Assembly (NCBI GenBank): GCA_910577315.1
Contig: CAJTME010000001.1
Coordinates: 362,440-426,439, forward strand
Reading direction: 5' to 3'
Origin: an uncultured Muribaculaceae bacterium
Lineage (GTDB): Bacteria; Bacteroidota; Bacteroidia; Bacteroidales; Muribaculaceae
Length of the DNA stretch: 64,000 nt
Made by a program: the position numbers and the translations under genes. Positions 7,325 to 15,427 of the stretch are shown piece by piece. The notes below the pieces were generated by a model that was not told the origin of the DNA, ran no database searches, and worked only from the letters and a program-made list of their open reading frames with translations. Numbering within the stretch: the first letter of the stretch is position 1; each line of letters starts with the position of its first letter.

Positions 7325-9745
7325 ATGTTTCAACGATTTTTCTCTCTCCTGGCGCTTTCCTGCGCCATATCTTTCCACGCCTCAGCTTATGAAGTGACAG
7401 CCCTCACCACCGACTCGGTGGGCGAAGCATTGCCGTACGTCACATATCGCGTGTTCGGCACGGACAGCACCAAACCTGAATATTCCGACATCTCAGGCCT
7501 GGACGGCACCATCCGCCAGACCATCGCCTCGGCCGGCACCTACCGCATCGTGCTGTCATACACCGGCATGGCCGACGCCGAGCGCAGCTTCGACGTCAGC
7601 GATGCAACTCCCGTGGCCGACCTCGGCGACATCACCCTGAGCGAATCGGCAACCGTTTTGCAAGGCGTCACGGTAACGGCTCAGAAGCCACTCGTAATCA
7701 AACAGATTGACCGCCTCGGATATGACGTACAGGCCGACCCCGAGCGCCCCACGGCCAACGTTAGCGACATCCTGCGCAAGGTGCCAATGGTCAGCGTCGA
7801 CGCCGACGGCACAATCAAGGTGAACGGCTCGACAAACTTCAAGATTTACAAGAACGGGCGCCCCAACAACTCGATGAGCCGCAACGCGAAAGACCTTTTC
7901 CGCGCCATGCCGGCCTCAATGATCAAACGTGTCGAGGTAATCACCGACCCTGGGGCTGCCTACGACGCCGAAGGAACTTCGGCCATCCTCAATATCGTCA
8001 CCGAGGACAACACCTCCATCAAGGGCGTCCTCGGCAACGCCAACCTCCGGTACAGCACCCTCAACGACTATCCCGAGGCATCGCTGTGGCTGACCTCCGA
8101 AATCGACAAGGTCACATTCTCGGCCTACGGCGGATATTCGCACTACGACGGAAAAATGTCGAAAAACAAATCCGTCTCAACCACAGAATACCCCGACGGC
8201 ACTTCGCGGCTCGAGGAATCTGACTCAAAATCGACCTCCGACATGTGCTACTTCGGGCTTGACGGGTCATGGCAGCCCGACACACTGAATCTTTTCACTG
8301 CCGAACTCAACGGCTACTGGTACGACGCCAAGTCAAATGCCACAGGCCTCACAACAACTGTTGATTCCAACGGTAATACCATAGGTTCGCTGACAAAAAA
8401 AATGCACAACCCCTCAAACGGCTATTTCGACATAAACGCAGGCTTCAACTGGCAGCACAACACCCACCGCAAGGGCGAAACATACACATTGTCTTACCTG
8501 CTGTCACACACCAACCAGTCGCAGGAGGGCCAGACCGACTACACCGATGGCTATGGAGTTGACCGCGTGCCGTATTCCTCCATCCTTTCCGACTATACCC
8601 TCAACTTTATTGAACACACCTTCCAGGCCGACTGGACCCGTGTGCTCGGACGCCACACCGTTGATGTCGGTGCCAAAGGTATCTTCCGCCGCAACCACTC
8701 CAAAAACAAATTTGACTACGTCGACTGGATGACCACCGACAACGAGTTCAGGCACATCACCAACATCGGCGCCCTCTACGCCCAGTACTCTGTCAACATC
8801 GGCCCCGTTGGCCTGCGCGGCGGCGTCCGCTGGGAATACTCCCACCTCAAGGCCTCCTATCCCGACGGTTCGGGTACGGACTATTCCTCCCGTCTGAGCG
8901 ACTGGGTGCCCTCGGCGGCGGCTTCATGGCAAATCAACGATGCAAACTCGCTGACTTTCAACTACGCCACCTCAATCAACCGCCCGGGCATCTCTTACCT
9001 GAATCCGGCTGTGACCATCGGTCCCACGACTGAATCATACGGCAACGCCGATCTGTCAAGCTCGCGCCGCTCGTCAATGAAACTGACCTACATGCTCATC
9101 AAGCCCAAATTCAATGTCAATTTCTCGACCACCTACGCCTTCACCAACAATGGCATCGCGTCGGTACGCTTCCTCGACGCCGACAACATAATCCACTCCA
9201 CCTACGCCAACATCGGCCGCACCCGCGACGTAGGTTTCCAGGCCTTCGCGCAATGGTCGCCCGGCTCCAAGACACGGCTGATGATTAACGGAGGCGTCAC
9301 TTACCAGTATGCCTCGCAGGAAGGAATGTCGATGCACCGTTGGTCGCCGCGCGGCTACTTTCAGGTGTCGCAGGAGCTTCCGCTCAAGATCTGGGCCGAA
9401 GGCAGCGTATTCTTCAACGGCTCCGGCATAAACGGTGTTTATGGCTACTATACCGCCAGCGCTATTAACAACATGTACTACAACATCCAGCTGCGCCGCA
9501 ACTTCCTCAAGGAAGACCGCCTAAGCGTAAGCCTGATTGCCATGAATCCGATTGGGCCGTCCACCCGCCATCAGACCAGCTACATCGTAAACGGCGACTA
9601 CACCGGCCGCACCGATTCGTTCAACTATTTTTCCCACGGCTTCATGGTCAGCATCAGCTACCGCTTCGGCTCGCTCAACGCCCAGGTCAAAAAAGTGTCG
9701 AAAGGAATCGACAACGACGACCTCGTGGGAAGGAAGGCGGATTAA
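7325..9745 (+). CDS. TonB-dependent-receptor-like outer membrane barrel protein
   Basis: This 806-residue protein has a signal peptide (cleavage near SFHASA), an N-terminal carboxypeptidase-regulatory-like domain (about 20-110), a plug domain with VSDILRKVPMVSVDADGTIK and IKRVEVITDPGAAYDAEG, and a C-terminal beta barrel of about 550 residues. It belongs to the OMP_b-brl_3 type rather than the SusC type, because no SusD partner lies next to it. Such proteins usually take up metal chelates, peptides or other small ligands. It stands alone and converges on the histidine kinase gene at a large inverted repeat. Confidence 0.85.
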   Translation: MFQRFFSLLALSCAISFHASAYEVTALTTDSVGEALPYVTYRVFGTDSTKPEYSDISGLDGTIRQTIASAGTYRIVLSYTGMADAERSFDVSDATPVADLGDITLSESATVLQGVTVTAQKPLVIKQIDRLGYDVQADPERPTANVSDILRKVPMVSVDADGTIKVNGSTNFKIYKNGRPNNSMSRNAKDLFRAMPASMIKRVEVITDPGAAYDAEGTSAILNIVTEDNTSIKGVLGNANLRYSTLNDYPEASLWLTSEIDKVTFSAYGGYSHYDGKMSKNKSVSTTEYPDGTSRLEESDSKSTSDMCYFGLDGSWQPDTLNLFTAELNGYWYDAKSNATGLTTTVDSNGNTIGSLTKKMHNPSNGYFDINAGFNWQHNTHRKGETYTLSYLLSHTNQSQEGQTDYTDGYGVDRVPYSSILSDYTLNFIEHTFQADWTRVLGRHTVDVGAKGIFRRNHSKNKFDYVDWMTTDNEFRHITNIGALYAQYSVNIGPVGLRGGVRWEYSHLKASYPDGSGTDYSSRLSDWVPSAAASWQINDANSLTFNYATSINRPGISYLNPAVTIGPTTESYGNADLSSSRRSSMKLTYMLIKPKFNVNFSTTYAFTNNGIASVRFLDADNIIHSTYANIGRTRDVGFQAFAQWSPGSKTRLMINGGVTYQYASQEGMSMHRWSPRGYFQVSQELPLKIWAEGSVFFNGSGINGVYGYYTASAINNMYYNIQLRRNFLKEDRLSVSLIAMNPIGPSTRHQTSYIVNGDYTGRTDSFNYFSHGFMVSISYRFGSLNAQVKKVSKGIDNDDLVGRKAD

Positions 9746-9746
9746 G

Positions 9747-9874
9747 AATTAGAAATTAGGAATTAGGAATTAGGAATTGCCATCCGGCTATCTCCGAGCG
9801 CTCGGAGAACTCGGAGAACTCCGAGAAAACCGGATGGCAATTCCTAATTCCTAATTTCTAATTCCTAATTAATT
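9747..9874. repeat. Long inverted repeat built from ATTAGGA units, between convergent genes
   Basis: The left arm (9747-9787) and right arm (9830-about 9870) share AGGAATTGCCATCCGG next to arrays of ATTAGGA-type units. The left arm has one extra unit. The 42-base centre holds a perfect 16-base palindrome (9792-9807, CTCCGAGCGCTCGGAG) and a second CTCGGAG/CTCCGAG pairing. It fills the whole gap between two convergent genes, reaches the kinase stop codon, and probably ends transcription in both directions. ATTAGGA-rich hairpins are frequent between Bacteroidota genes. Confidence 0.8.
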
Positions 9875-11320
9875 TCTCACCGTCAGCACGAATGTCGCGC
9901 CTTTCGAGTGGTCGCCGTCGAGTTCGAGTGTGCCGCCGAGTTTCTCGGCGCGCAGGGCGCAGATGGGGAGTCCCAGGCCGTCGCCTTCGGTGAGATCAGC
10001 GCCGGGAGTGCTGAACGCCTTGAACAGCGTCTCGCGTTTCTCCACCGGGATACCGGGACCCGAGTCGGCAACGATGAACTGATGGCACTTCGCACCGCGC
10101 TTCTTATAGGTGAGCGAAACCTTTCCGCCCTCGGGCGTGTACTTGGCCGCATTTTCAAGCAAATGCATCAGGATTTTGTGAACCTCGGGGGCGTCAATCC
10201 GTGCCATTCCCTTGGCAACCTCGAGATGGAAGGCCACGTTGGGTTTGAGCAGGGGCTTGGTATCTTCGGCAAGTTCCTTGCAGAACGACTCAACATCGAC
10301 ATCCTCGAGTGTATCCGGCGATTTGGGTTCTATATCGCCCACTTCCGAGAGTTCGCCCACGCGTTTCACATATCCCCGCAGGTTCTGCACCGCCGGATTG
10401 TCCTGCGGGAGTTTCTCAAGAGTCGGCTCGACCGTCGAGGCGAGGTTATGCAGGATGGCGCTCTTGGCAGCGCTCTGTTCATTGGCCTCTTCTACATGCT
10501 TCTTCATCTTGCGGTTCTTGGCCACGACGCGCAGATAGAACAGCACGCCCACGCCCAAAGCTGCCAACGCTATGACAAAAAGGGTTATGAAAGTGGCAAT
10601 CAGGCCGGTCTTGCCCCGGATGGCCTTATCCTTCTCGGCAATGGTCTCCTGACTTTCCTGATATTCCTTCTTCACCTGTCCCAGTTCGGAATCGGCGTTG
10701 ATGGCATCGATGGAATCCGACCATTTCATATAGCTTTCGTATGTGTGCTCGACCAGCACGGCATCGCCTTGCGACACGGCTTTGTCGATTATCTTCTTGT
10801 ATGCCTCGTCGGCCGCCTTGTAATCTTTTGCGCTGTCATATTGTTTGATAAGCCGCGCTATGCACTGGTCGCCTTTCGATGTCTGGTCAATCGAATAGTA
10901 GAACTGAGCCGCACTGAAAAGCATGCTGCCCATGACCTTCTTTGAATCTGTCATGCCGGCATATTTTATCATTTTCTCAAGCCAGTTCTGGGCCGAGTTT
11001 GTGTTGTGAAGTTTCTGATAAATGTCAAACTTGGCCTTCGCAATCCTGTAATACGCCTCGGGCAGCGAATCCGCGCTTATGCTCTTGGCGGCAAGCGCCT
11101 TGTCAAGGTTGGTAAGGATATTGAAAGCGCCCTCATAATTTTTGACTTCCACACAGGCGGCAGAAGCTTTGGCTGCTGATTTTGCGGCCTCGGTATACTT
11201 ACCAGCCGCAACCTCGCGGTTATAGGCCGAGATGTTGGTCTTGAAATCGCTTTGGGCATCGGCCACGGCGGCAAAGGCTGTCAGTGCCATGAACAAGCCC
11301 AATATCATCGTCTTTCTCAT
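9869..11320 (-). CDS. Membrane sensor histidine kinase with TPR-like sensor part
   Basis: Starting at 11320 (MRKTMILGLFMALTAFAAVA) gives 484 residues with a signal peptide. The periplasmic part to about residue 235 is helical and TPR-like. One membrane segment follows at about 240-264. The likely phospho-acceptor is H291 in AILHNLAST. The ATPase domain has an N box near LLENAAKY (N390), DSGPGIP near 419 and GDGLGLPI near 447. The family senses envelope signals and phosphorylates a response regulator. No response regulator or fused receiver is present, so it is an orphan here. The longer frame start at 11353 would place 11 residues before the signal peptide and is less likely. Confidence 0.82.
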   Translation of the reverse strand: MRKTMILGLFMALTAFAAVADAQSDFKTNISAYNREVAAGKYTEAAKSAAKASAACVEVKNYEGAFNILTNLDKALAAKSISADSLPEAYYRIAKAKFDIYQKLHNTNSAQNWLEKMIKYAGMTDSKKVMGSMLFSAAQFYYSIDQTSKGDQCIARLIKQYDSAKDYKAADEAYKKIIDKAVSQGDAVLVEHTYESYMKWSDSIDAINADSELGQVKKEYQESQETIAEKDKAIRGKTGLIATFITLFVIALAALGVGVLFYLRVVAKNRKMKKHVEEANEQSAAKSAILHNLASTVEPTLEKLPQDNPAVQNLRGYVKRVGELSEVGDIEPKSPDTLEDVDVESFCKELAEDTKPLLKPNVAFHLEVAKGMARIDAPEVHKILMHLLENAAKYTPEGGKVSLTYKKRGAKCHQFIVADSGPGIPVEKRETLFKAFSTPGADLTEGDGLGLPICALRAEKLGGTLELDGDHSKGATFVLTVRN

Positions 11321-11452
11321 AAATAATTGTTTTAAAGGATTAGATACTTGCAATATACACTTCTGAAATTTCGTAAAAGTAATTTAGTAACACGCGATGT
11401 TACAGAATTGTTAGAGCTGTTTAAAAATTATGAAAATACAAAGTTTTTTTCG

Positions 11453-11460
11453 TACCTTTG
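11453..11460 (+). promoter_or_regulatory. Probable -7 box upstream of pyrE
   Basis: TACCTTTG matches TAnnTTTG and lies 28 bases before the pyrE ATG. The -33 region is AT-rich without a clear TTTG. The position supports a pyrE start at 11489 rather than the upstream in-frame codon at 11348. Confidence 0.5.
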
Positions 11461-11488
11461 CGGCTATAACACTAACAGTATTCCCAAA

Positions 11489-12139
11489 ATGAAAAAGGTT
11501 GAACGCCTCCTCGCTGAAAAGCTGCTAAAAATCAGCGCTATAATCCTGCAACTCGACAATCCTTTCACATGGGCTTCGGGTTGGAATTCACCTATCTATA
11601 CAGACAACAGAAAAACCCTCTCCTACCCCGACATCCGTTCGTTCATAAAGGTCGAGCTCTGCCGTTCGATTATGGAGACATTCAAGGACGTCGATGTAAT
11701 CGCCGGTGTTGCCACAGGCGCAATCGCCCAGGGCGCGCTCGTTGCCGACGTTCTCGGGCTGCCTTACGTTTACGTTCGCTCAACCCCCAAGGACCACGGT
11801 CTTGAAAACCTTATCGAAGGCAACCTCAAGCCCGGCCAGAAAGTGGTTGTGATTGAAGACCTCGTGTCGACCGGCAAATCATCGCTCAAGGCCGTCGAGG
11901 CTGTCCGCGCCGCCGGTGGCGAAGTTGTCGGAATGGTCGCCCTCTTCACCTACGGCTTCCCCGTGGCAGAAGAAAACTTCCGCAAGGCCGGCGTCAAACT
12001 GGTCGCCCTCAGCAACTACAATGCCATGATCGAAGCCGCCCTCGCCACACACTACATCCAGGAATCTGACGTCGAGACCCTTCAGGAATGGCGCAAGGAT
12101 CCCGCCAACTGGACCCCGGCCCTCAAAGACACCATTTAA
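11489..12139 (+). CDS. pyrE: Orotate phosphoribosyltransferase
   Basis: This 216-residue enzyme makes orotidine 5'-phosphate from orotate and PRPP in pyrimidine synthesis. The PRPP-binding motif VVVIEDLVSTGKS spans residues 119-131. NPFTWASGWNSPIYTDNRK near the N-terminus and VYVRSTPKDHG match bacterial PyrE. The start MKKVERLLAEKLLK was chosen because it gives family length and follows the -7 box. The next gene starts 14 bases later and encodes an SRPBCC protein, a pairing I recall as common in Bacteroidota. Confidence 0.93.
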   Translation: MKKVERLLAEKLLKISAIILQLDNPFTWASGWNSPIYTDNRKTLSYPDIRSFIKVELCRSIMETFKDVDVIAGVATGAIAQGALVADVLGLPYVYVRSTPKDHGLENLIEGNLKPGQKVVVIEDLVSTGKSSLKAVEAVRAAGGEVVGMVALFTYGFPVAEENFRKAGVKLVALSNYNAMIEAALATHYIQESDVETLQEWRKDPANWTPALKDTI

Positions 12140-12153
12140 TCAAACCATCCTAA

Positions 12154-12567
12154 ATGGCTACATTCACATCAAAACCCACCATAGTCGACTCGCCTGCCGC
12201 CACAGTGGCCGAAAAATTCTCCGACCTCTCGGCGATGCAGAAAGTGCTTGACCAGATTCCGGCCGACGAGCGCGCAAAAATCGGCGATATCGCCCTCACT
12301 CCCGACTCCATCGTGATGAAAACGCCCCAGGTGGGCGACATCACCCTGAAAGTCACCCAGCGCACTCCCGAGCGTGTCACCCTCACCGCCATGGGCTCGC
12401 CAGTGCCAATGAATCTGTCGGTAAACATCAAACCGCTGTCCGACACCCAGACTGAGCTCACCACCTCGATGGATGTCGAGATTCCAGCCTTCCTCAAGCC
12501 AATGGTGGGCGGAACATTGCAGAAAGCCGTCGACCAGTTCGGCCAGCTCATGCAGCGACTCGCATAA
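12154..12567 (+). CDS. SRPBCC-like small protein of unknown function
   Basis: This 137-residue protein has no signal peptide. The pattern of an N-terminal strand (FTSKPTIVDSPAATVAEKFSDL), a mixed middle, and a C-terminal long helix (AFLKPMVGGTLQKAVDQFGQ) fits the START/polyketide-cyclase (SRPBCC) fold, which binds hydrophobic ligands. It lies 14 bases after pyrE and 10 bases before the next gene, so it is probably co-transcribed with pyrE. No catalytic residues can be assigned. Confidence 0.65.
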   Translation: MATFTSKPTIVDSPAATVAEKFSDLSAMQKVLDQIPADERAKIGDIALTPDSIVMKTPQVGDITLKVTQRTPERVTLTAMGSPVPMNLSVNIKPLSDTQTELTTSMDVEIPAFLKPMVGGTLQKAVDQFGQLMQRLA

Positions 12568-12577
12568 TCTTCACTAC

Positions 12578-13090
12578 ATGAAATCTCTCTCTCCTTCAAT
12601 CCGCACCATAGCCATAGCCGCCGGCCTCCTGCCGGCGGCTTGTGGCCTTTTATCATGCCACCATATCGACAACCACCGCCTGCCGGTGGGCTATGTCAAC
12701 CTCACGTTCCGCACCCAGGCCGAATGGGACATATTCGGCGTAAGCGGCGCCGGACAACACAAGGAATTCATCATCCAGGAACGTATTCCCGCCAATTTTC
12801 CCTATCCAGCCACCGCCGGTACAGGCCTGGGCGGCATCCTGCTCTGCACCACCTATGCGACGATGCCCGTGGCCTACGACCTCGCATGCCCCGTTGAGTG
12901 TAAGGCATCCGTAAGGGTTTTCATCAACGAGGACAATGAAGCCGAGTGCCCGCAGTGCCACAGCCGCTATGACGTGTTCGAAAAACTCGGCTACCCCATT
13001 TATGGCAAAGCTGCCGAAGAAGGATTTGGCCTCCAGGTTTACAGCGTAGGCCCCGGCCCGCAGGGCGAATACATGAGGGTTTCGCTCTAA
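12578..13090 (+). CDS. Rieske-like lipoprotein with altered ligand residues
   Basis: Starting at 12578 gives 170 residues with a lipoprotein signal (LLPAACGLLSC, with Cys near residue 27). The C-terminal half follows the Rieske fold seen in Bacteroidota lipoproteins: a glycine-rich strand (GTGLGGILL), a first cluster segment ACPVECKAS, a second ECPQCHSRYDVF, then a glycine/alanine segment and QVYSV. True Rieske proteins use CxH and CxxH; here there are CxxxC and CxxC followed by H. It may bind zinc or a different Fe-S arrangement, or be a structural relic. It lies in the pyrE cluster. Confidence 0.6.
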   Translation: MKSLSPSIRTIAIAAGLLPAACGLLSCHHIDNHRLPVGYVNLTFRTQAEWDIFGVSGAGQHKEFIIQERIPANFPYPATAGTGLGGILLCTTYATMPVAYDLACPVECKASVRVFINEDNEAECPQCHSRYDVFEKLGYPIYGKAAEEGFGLQVYSVGPGPQGEYMRVSL

Positions 13091-13103
13091 CTGTCAAAGG
13101 GTC

Positions 13104-13910
13104 ATGAGGCGCAACTACCTTCACCTATGGCTCCTGCTTTCGGCCGCCCTCGTGGCCGTGATTGCCCTCTCGGCGTTCTCGCCGGTGACCATAGGCAGCT
13201 ATGAACTGAGAGATTCAGGCATCGCGCAGACCCTATCCCCACAAAAAAACTTGCCCACAGAGTTCTCCGCCAACTCCAAGACCTCCGAGGCTTCCGAAAA
13301 CCCCAGTAATCCAACGCCCCCAGCCCCCGACCCCGACTACTCTCCCGAAAACAAAACCATCCTTTTCATCGGCGACTCCATGCTCGACGGGCTATATCCG
13401 CGCCTGGCTGCCTATGCCCGCCACAACGGCCACACGCTGTATGCCGTGATATGGTACAGCTCCACCTCCGAAATATGGGGCCGCTCGGGCAAGCTCAAAC
13501 ACTATATCGGGCGCCTCAATCCCGACTACGTATTCATCTGCTTGGGAGCCAACGAGCTGTTTGTGCGTGACATAGCCGCAAAACGCGGGCGATATGTCAG
13601 CACCCTTATCAGCGAGATAGGCAATATTCCCTATCTGTGGATCGGCCCACCCAACTGGCGTCCCGACACCGGCATCAACAGCCTTATAGCCTCCAACACC
13701 GCTGCCGGATCTTTCTTCCTCAGCGACGGAATGAGCTTCGAGCGTGGTAAAGACGGCGCGCATCCCACCAGGCAATCCGCCGCGGAATGGATGGACTCAA
13801 TCATCAGGTGGATGCCAGCCAATTCAGCGCATCCGATACGCTTCGACCTTCCTCCCCAACGCTACGACCGCGCCCACCGCGTGTTCGTCCATACGCCCGA
13901 TGATAAATGA
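13104..13910 (+). CDS. Membrane-anchored SGNH/GDSL hydrolase
   Basis: This 268-residue protein has an N-terminal membrane anchor (LHLWLLLSAALVAVIALSAF), a proline-rich linker and an SGNH hydrolase domain. The key blocks are FIGDSMLDG (S92 nucleophile), LGANEL (G148, N150) and DGAHPT (D217, H220). Its stop overlaps the ATG of the MBOAT gene by four bases (ATGA), so the two are translationally coupled. Such pairs add or move acetyl groups on surface polysaccharides. The periplasmic SGNH domain likely transfers or removes the acetyl group on the glycan. Confidence 0.85.
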   Translation: MRRNYLHLWLLLSAALVAVIALSAFSPVTIGSYELRDSGIAQTLSPQKNLPTEFSANSKTSEASENPSNPTPPAPDPDYSPENKTILFIGDSMLDGLYPRLAAYARHNGHTLYAVIWYSSTSEIWGRSGKLKHYIGRLNPDYVFICLGANELFVRDIAAKRGRYVSTLISEIGNIPYLWIGPPNWRPDTGINSLIASNTAAGSFFLSDGMSFERGKDGAHPTRQSAAEWMDSIIRWMPANSAHPIRFDLPPQRYDRAHRVFVHTPDDK

Positions 13911-15376
13911 TTTCCGACATCATACATCGGCTCGGACACTTCCTGGCATACTCGCCGGGCGAGCCGATGCTGTTCTCATCCGGCACTTTCTGGGCGCTGT
14001 TCCTAATTTTCATCCCCATCTATTCCCTGCTGCACGGACGACGCCTTCAGATGTGCGCCTTCGTGGTGGCATTCAGCCTCTATTTCTATTATAAGTCCAG
14101 CGGCCTTTTCGTCGGACTCCTGGCAGCAACCTCGTTGCTCGACTGGTCGCTGTCGCGCATAATGGCCTCGTCAACCTCCGCCTCCGTCAGGAAATGCTGT
14201 CTCGGCGTCTCCCTGGGATGCTCGCTCGGCATCCTCGGCTATTTCAAATACGCCAATTTTTTTCTTTGGAACATCAATGCCCTGGTGGCAGGTAACTTCC
14301 AGCCGCTCGACCTGATTCTTCCCGTCGGCATCTCTTTCTACACCTTCCAGTCCGTATCGTATATAGTCGATGTCTACAAATGCCGGGTGACCCCAACGCG
14401 CACCTGGCTCGAATATGCCTTCTTCCTGTCGTTCTTTCCCGCGCTGGTGGCCGGTCCGATTGTCCGCGCCGACTACTTCCTGCCGCAGATTGAACGTCCG
14501 CGCCACGCCACAACACGCGAGATGTGGCTCGGGCTGTGGCTGATTATAGTCGGAGTGGTGAAAAAAGCCGTAATCGCCGACTATATAGCCCAGTACAACG
14601 ACCTGATTTTTGAATCGCCCACCGGCTACTCGGGATTCGAGACCCTTATGGGTGTCATAGGCTACACCATGCAGATATATTGCGACTTCTCGGGATATTC
14701 CGACATGGCCATCGGTCTTGCAATGATAATGGGATTCCGCCTTGCCCGCAACTTCGATTTCCCCTACAAATCCCGTAACCTGACGGAATTCTGGCACCGC
14801 TGGCACATATCCCTGTCGAGCTGGTTGCGCGACTATGTATATATTCCCCTCGGAGGCAACCGCCGGGGCACGGCGCGCACTTATGTCAACAATTTCGCCA
14901 CGATGCTCGTGGGCGGCCTGTGGCACGGCGCCGCCTGGCGTTTCGTATTCTGGGGAGCCATGCATGGCGCCGGCCTTGCCGTCCACAAGGCCACCGGCCC
15001 GCTGCTCGGACGCGCCGGCGACTCGTGGCCGGTAAAATCACTCAGCTGGCTGCTTACAATGAGTTTCGTGGCAGCCCTGTGGGTGTTTTTCCGCGCTGAC
15101 TCCTTCTCCGACGCATCTGCCATCATCGGCCACATTTTCGCCGATTTCGACCCGGCCTATATAGTGCCGTTCGCTTCCGCCCGCATGCTGTGGCTAATAC
15201 TGATGGTCTTCATCATAATCAGTCATTGCCTGCCATCGCGGTTCTGGCGGCGCACCGCCCTTCGCTTCATCCATGCCCCGTGGATTATCAAACTGATTGT
15301 TTTCCTAACTGTTGTCCAACTCGTAATTGAACTTCGCACCGAATCAGTGGCTCCTTTCATTTATTTTCAATTTTAG
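13907..15376 (+). CDS. MBOAT-family O-acyltransferase (AlgI-like)
   Basis: This 489-residue polytopic protein has the MBOAT core: EFWHRWHISLSSWLRDYVYI (H297, H300) and VGGLWHGAAWRF with the conserved His at about 340. About ten hydrophobic segments are visible. Members move acetyl groups from cytoplasmic acetyl-CoA across the membrane for glycan O-acetylation. It is coupled to the SGNH hydrolase upstream. No alginate or other polysaccharide operon lies next to it, so the acceptor glycan is unknown. Confidence 0.88.
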   Translation: MISDIIHRLGHFLAYSPGEPMLFSSGTFWALFLIFIPIYSLLHGRRLQMCAFVVAFSLYFYYKSSGLFVGLLAATSLLDWSLSRIMASSTSASVRKCCLGVSLGCSLGILGYFKYANFFLWNINALVAGNFQPLDLILPVGISFYTFQSVSYIVDVYKCRVTPTRTWLEYAFFLSFFPALVAGPIVRADYFLPQIERPRHATTREMWLGLWLIIVGVVKKAVIADYIAQYNDLIFESPTGYSGFETLMGVIGYTMQIYCDFSGYSDMAIGLAMIMGFRLARNFDFPYKSRNLTEFWHRWHISLSSWLRDYVYIPLGGNRRGTARTYVNNFATMLVGGLWHGAAWRFVFWGAMHGAGLAVHKATGPLLGRAGDSWPVKSLSWLLTMSFVAALWVFFRADSFSDASAIIGHIFADFDPAYIVPFASARMLWLILMVFIIISHCLPSRFWRRTALRFIHAPWIIKLIVFLTVVQLVIELRTESVAPFIYFQF

Positions 15377-15395
15377 AACTTTTTTGAAAAATTAT

Positions 15396-15425
15396 GGGTT
15401 ATAAAAAGGTAATCTAACCCTTTTT
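15396..15425 (+). terminator. Weak terminator-like hairpin directly before the efflux operon
   Basis: GGGTTA (15396-15401) pairs with TAACCC (15415-15420) around a 13-base loop and is followed by five T. It ends two bases before the first ATG of the RND operon, so it could end the MBOAT transcript or act as a leader structure. Confidence 0.4.
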
Positions 15426-15427
15426 AT

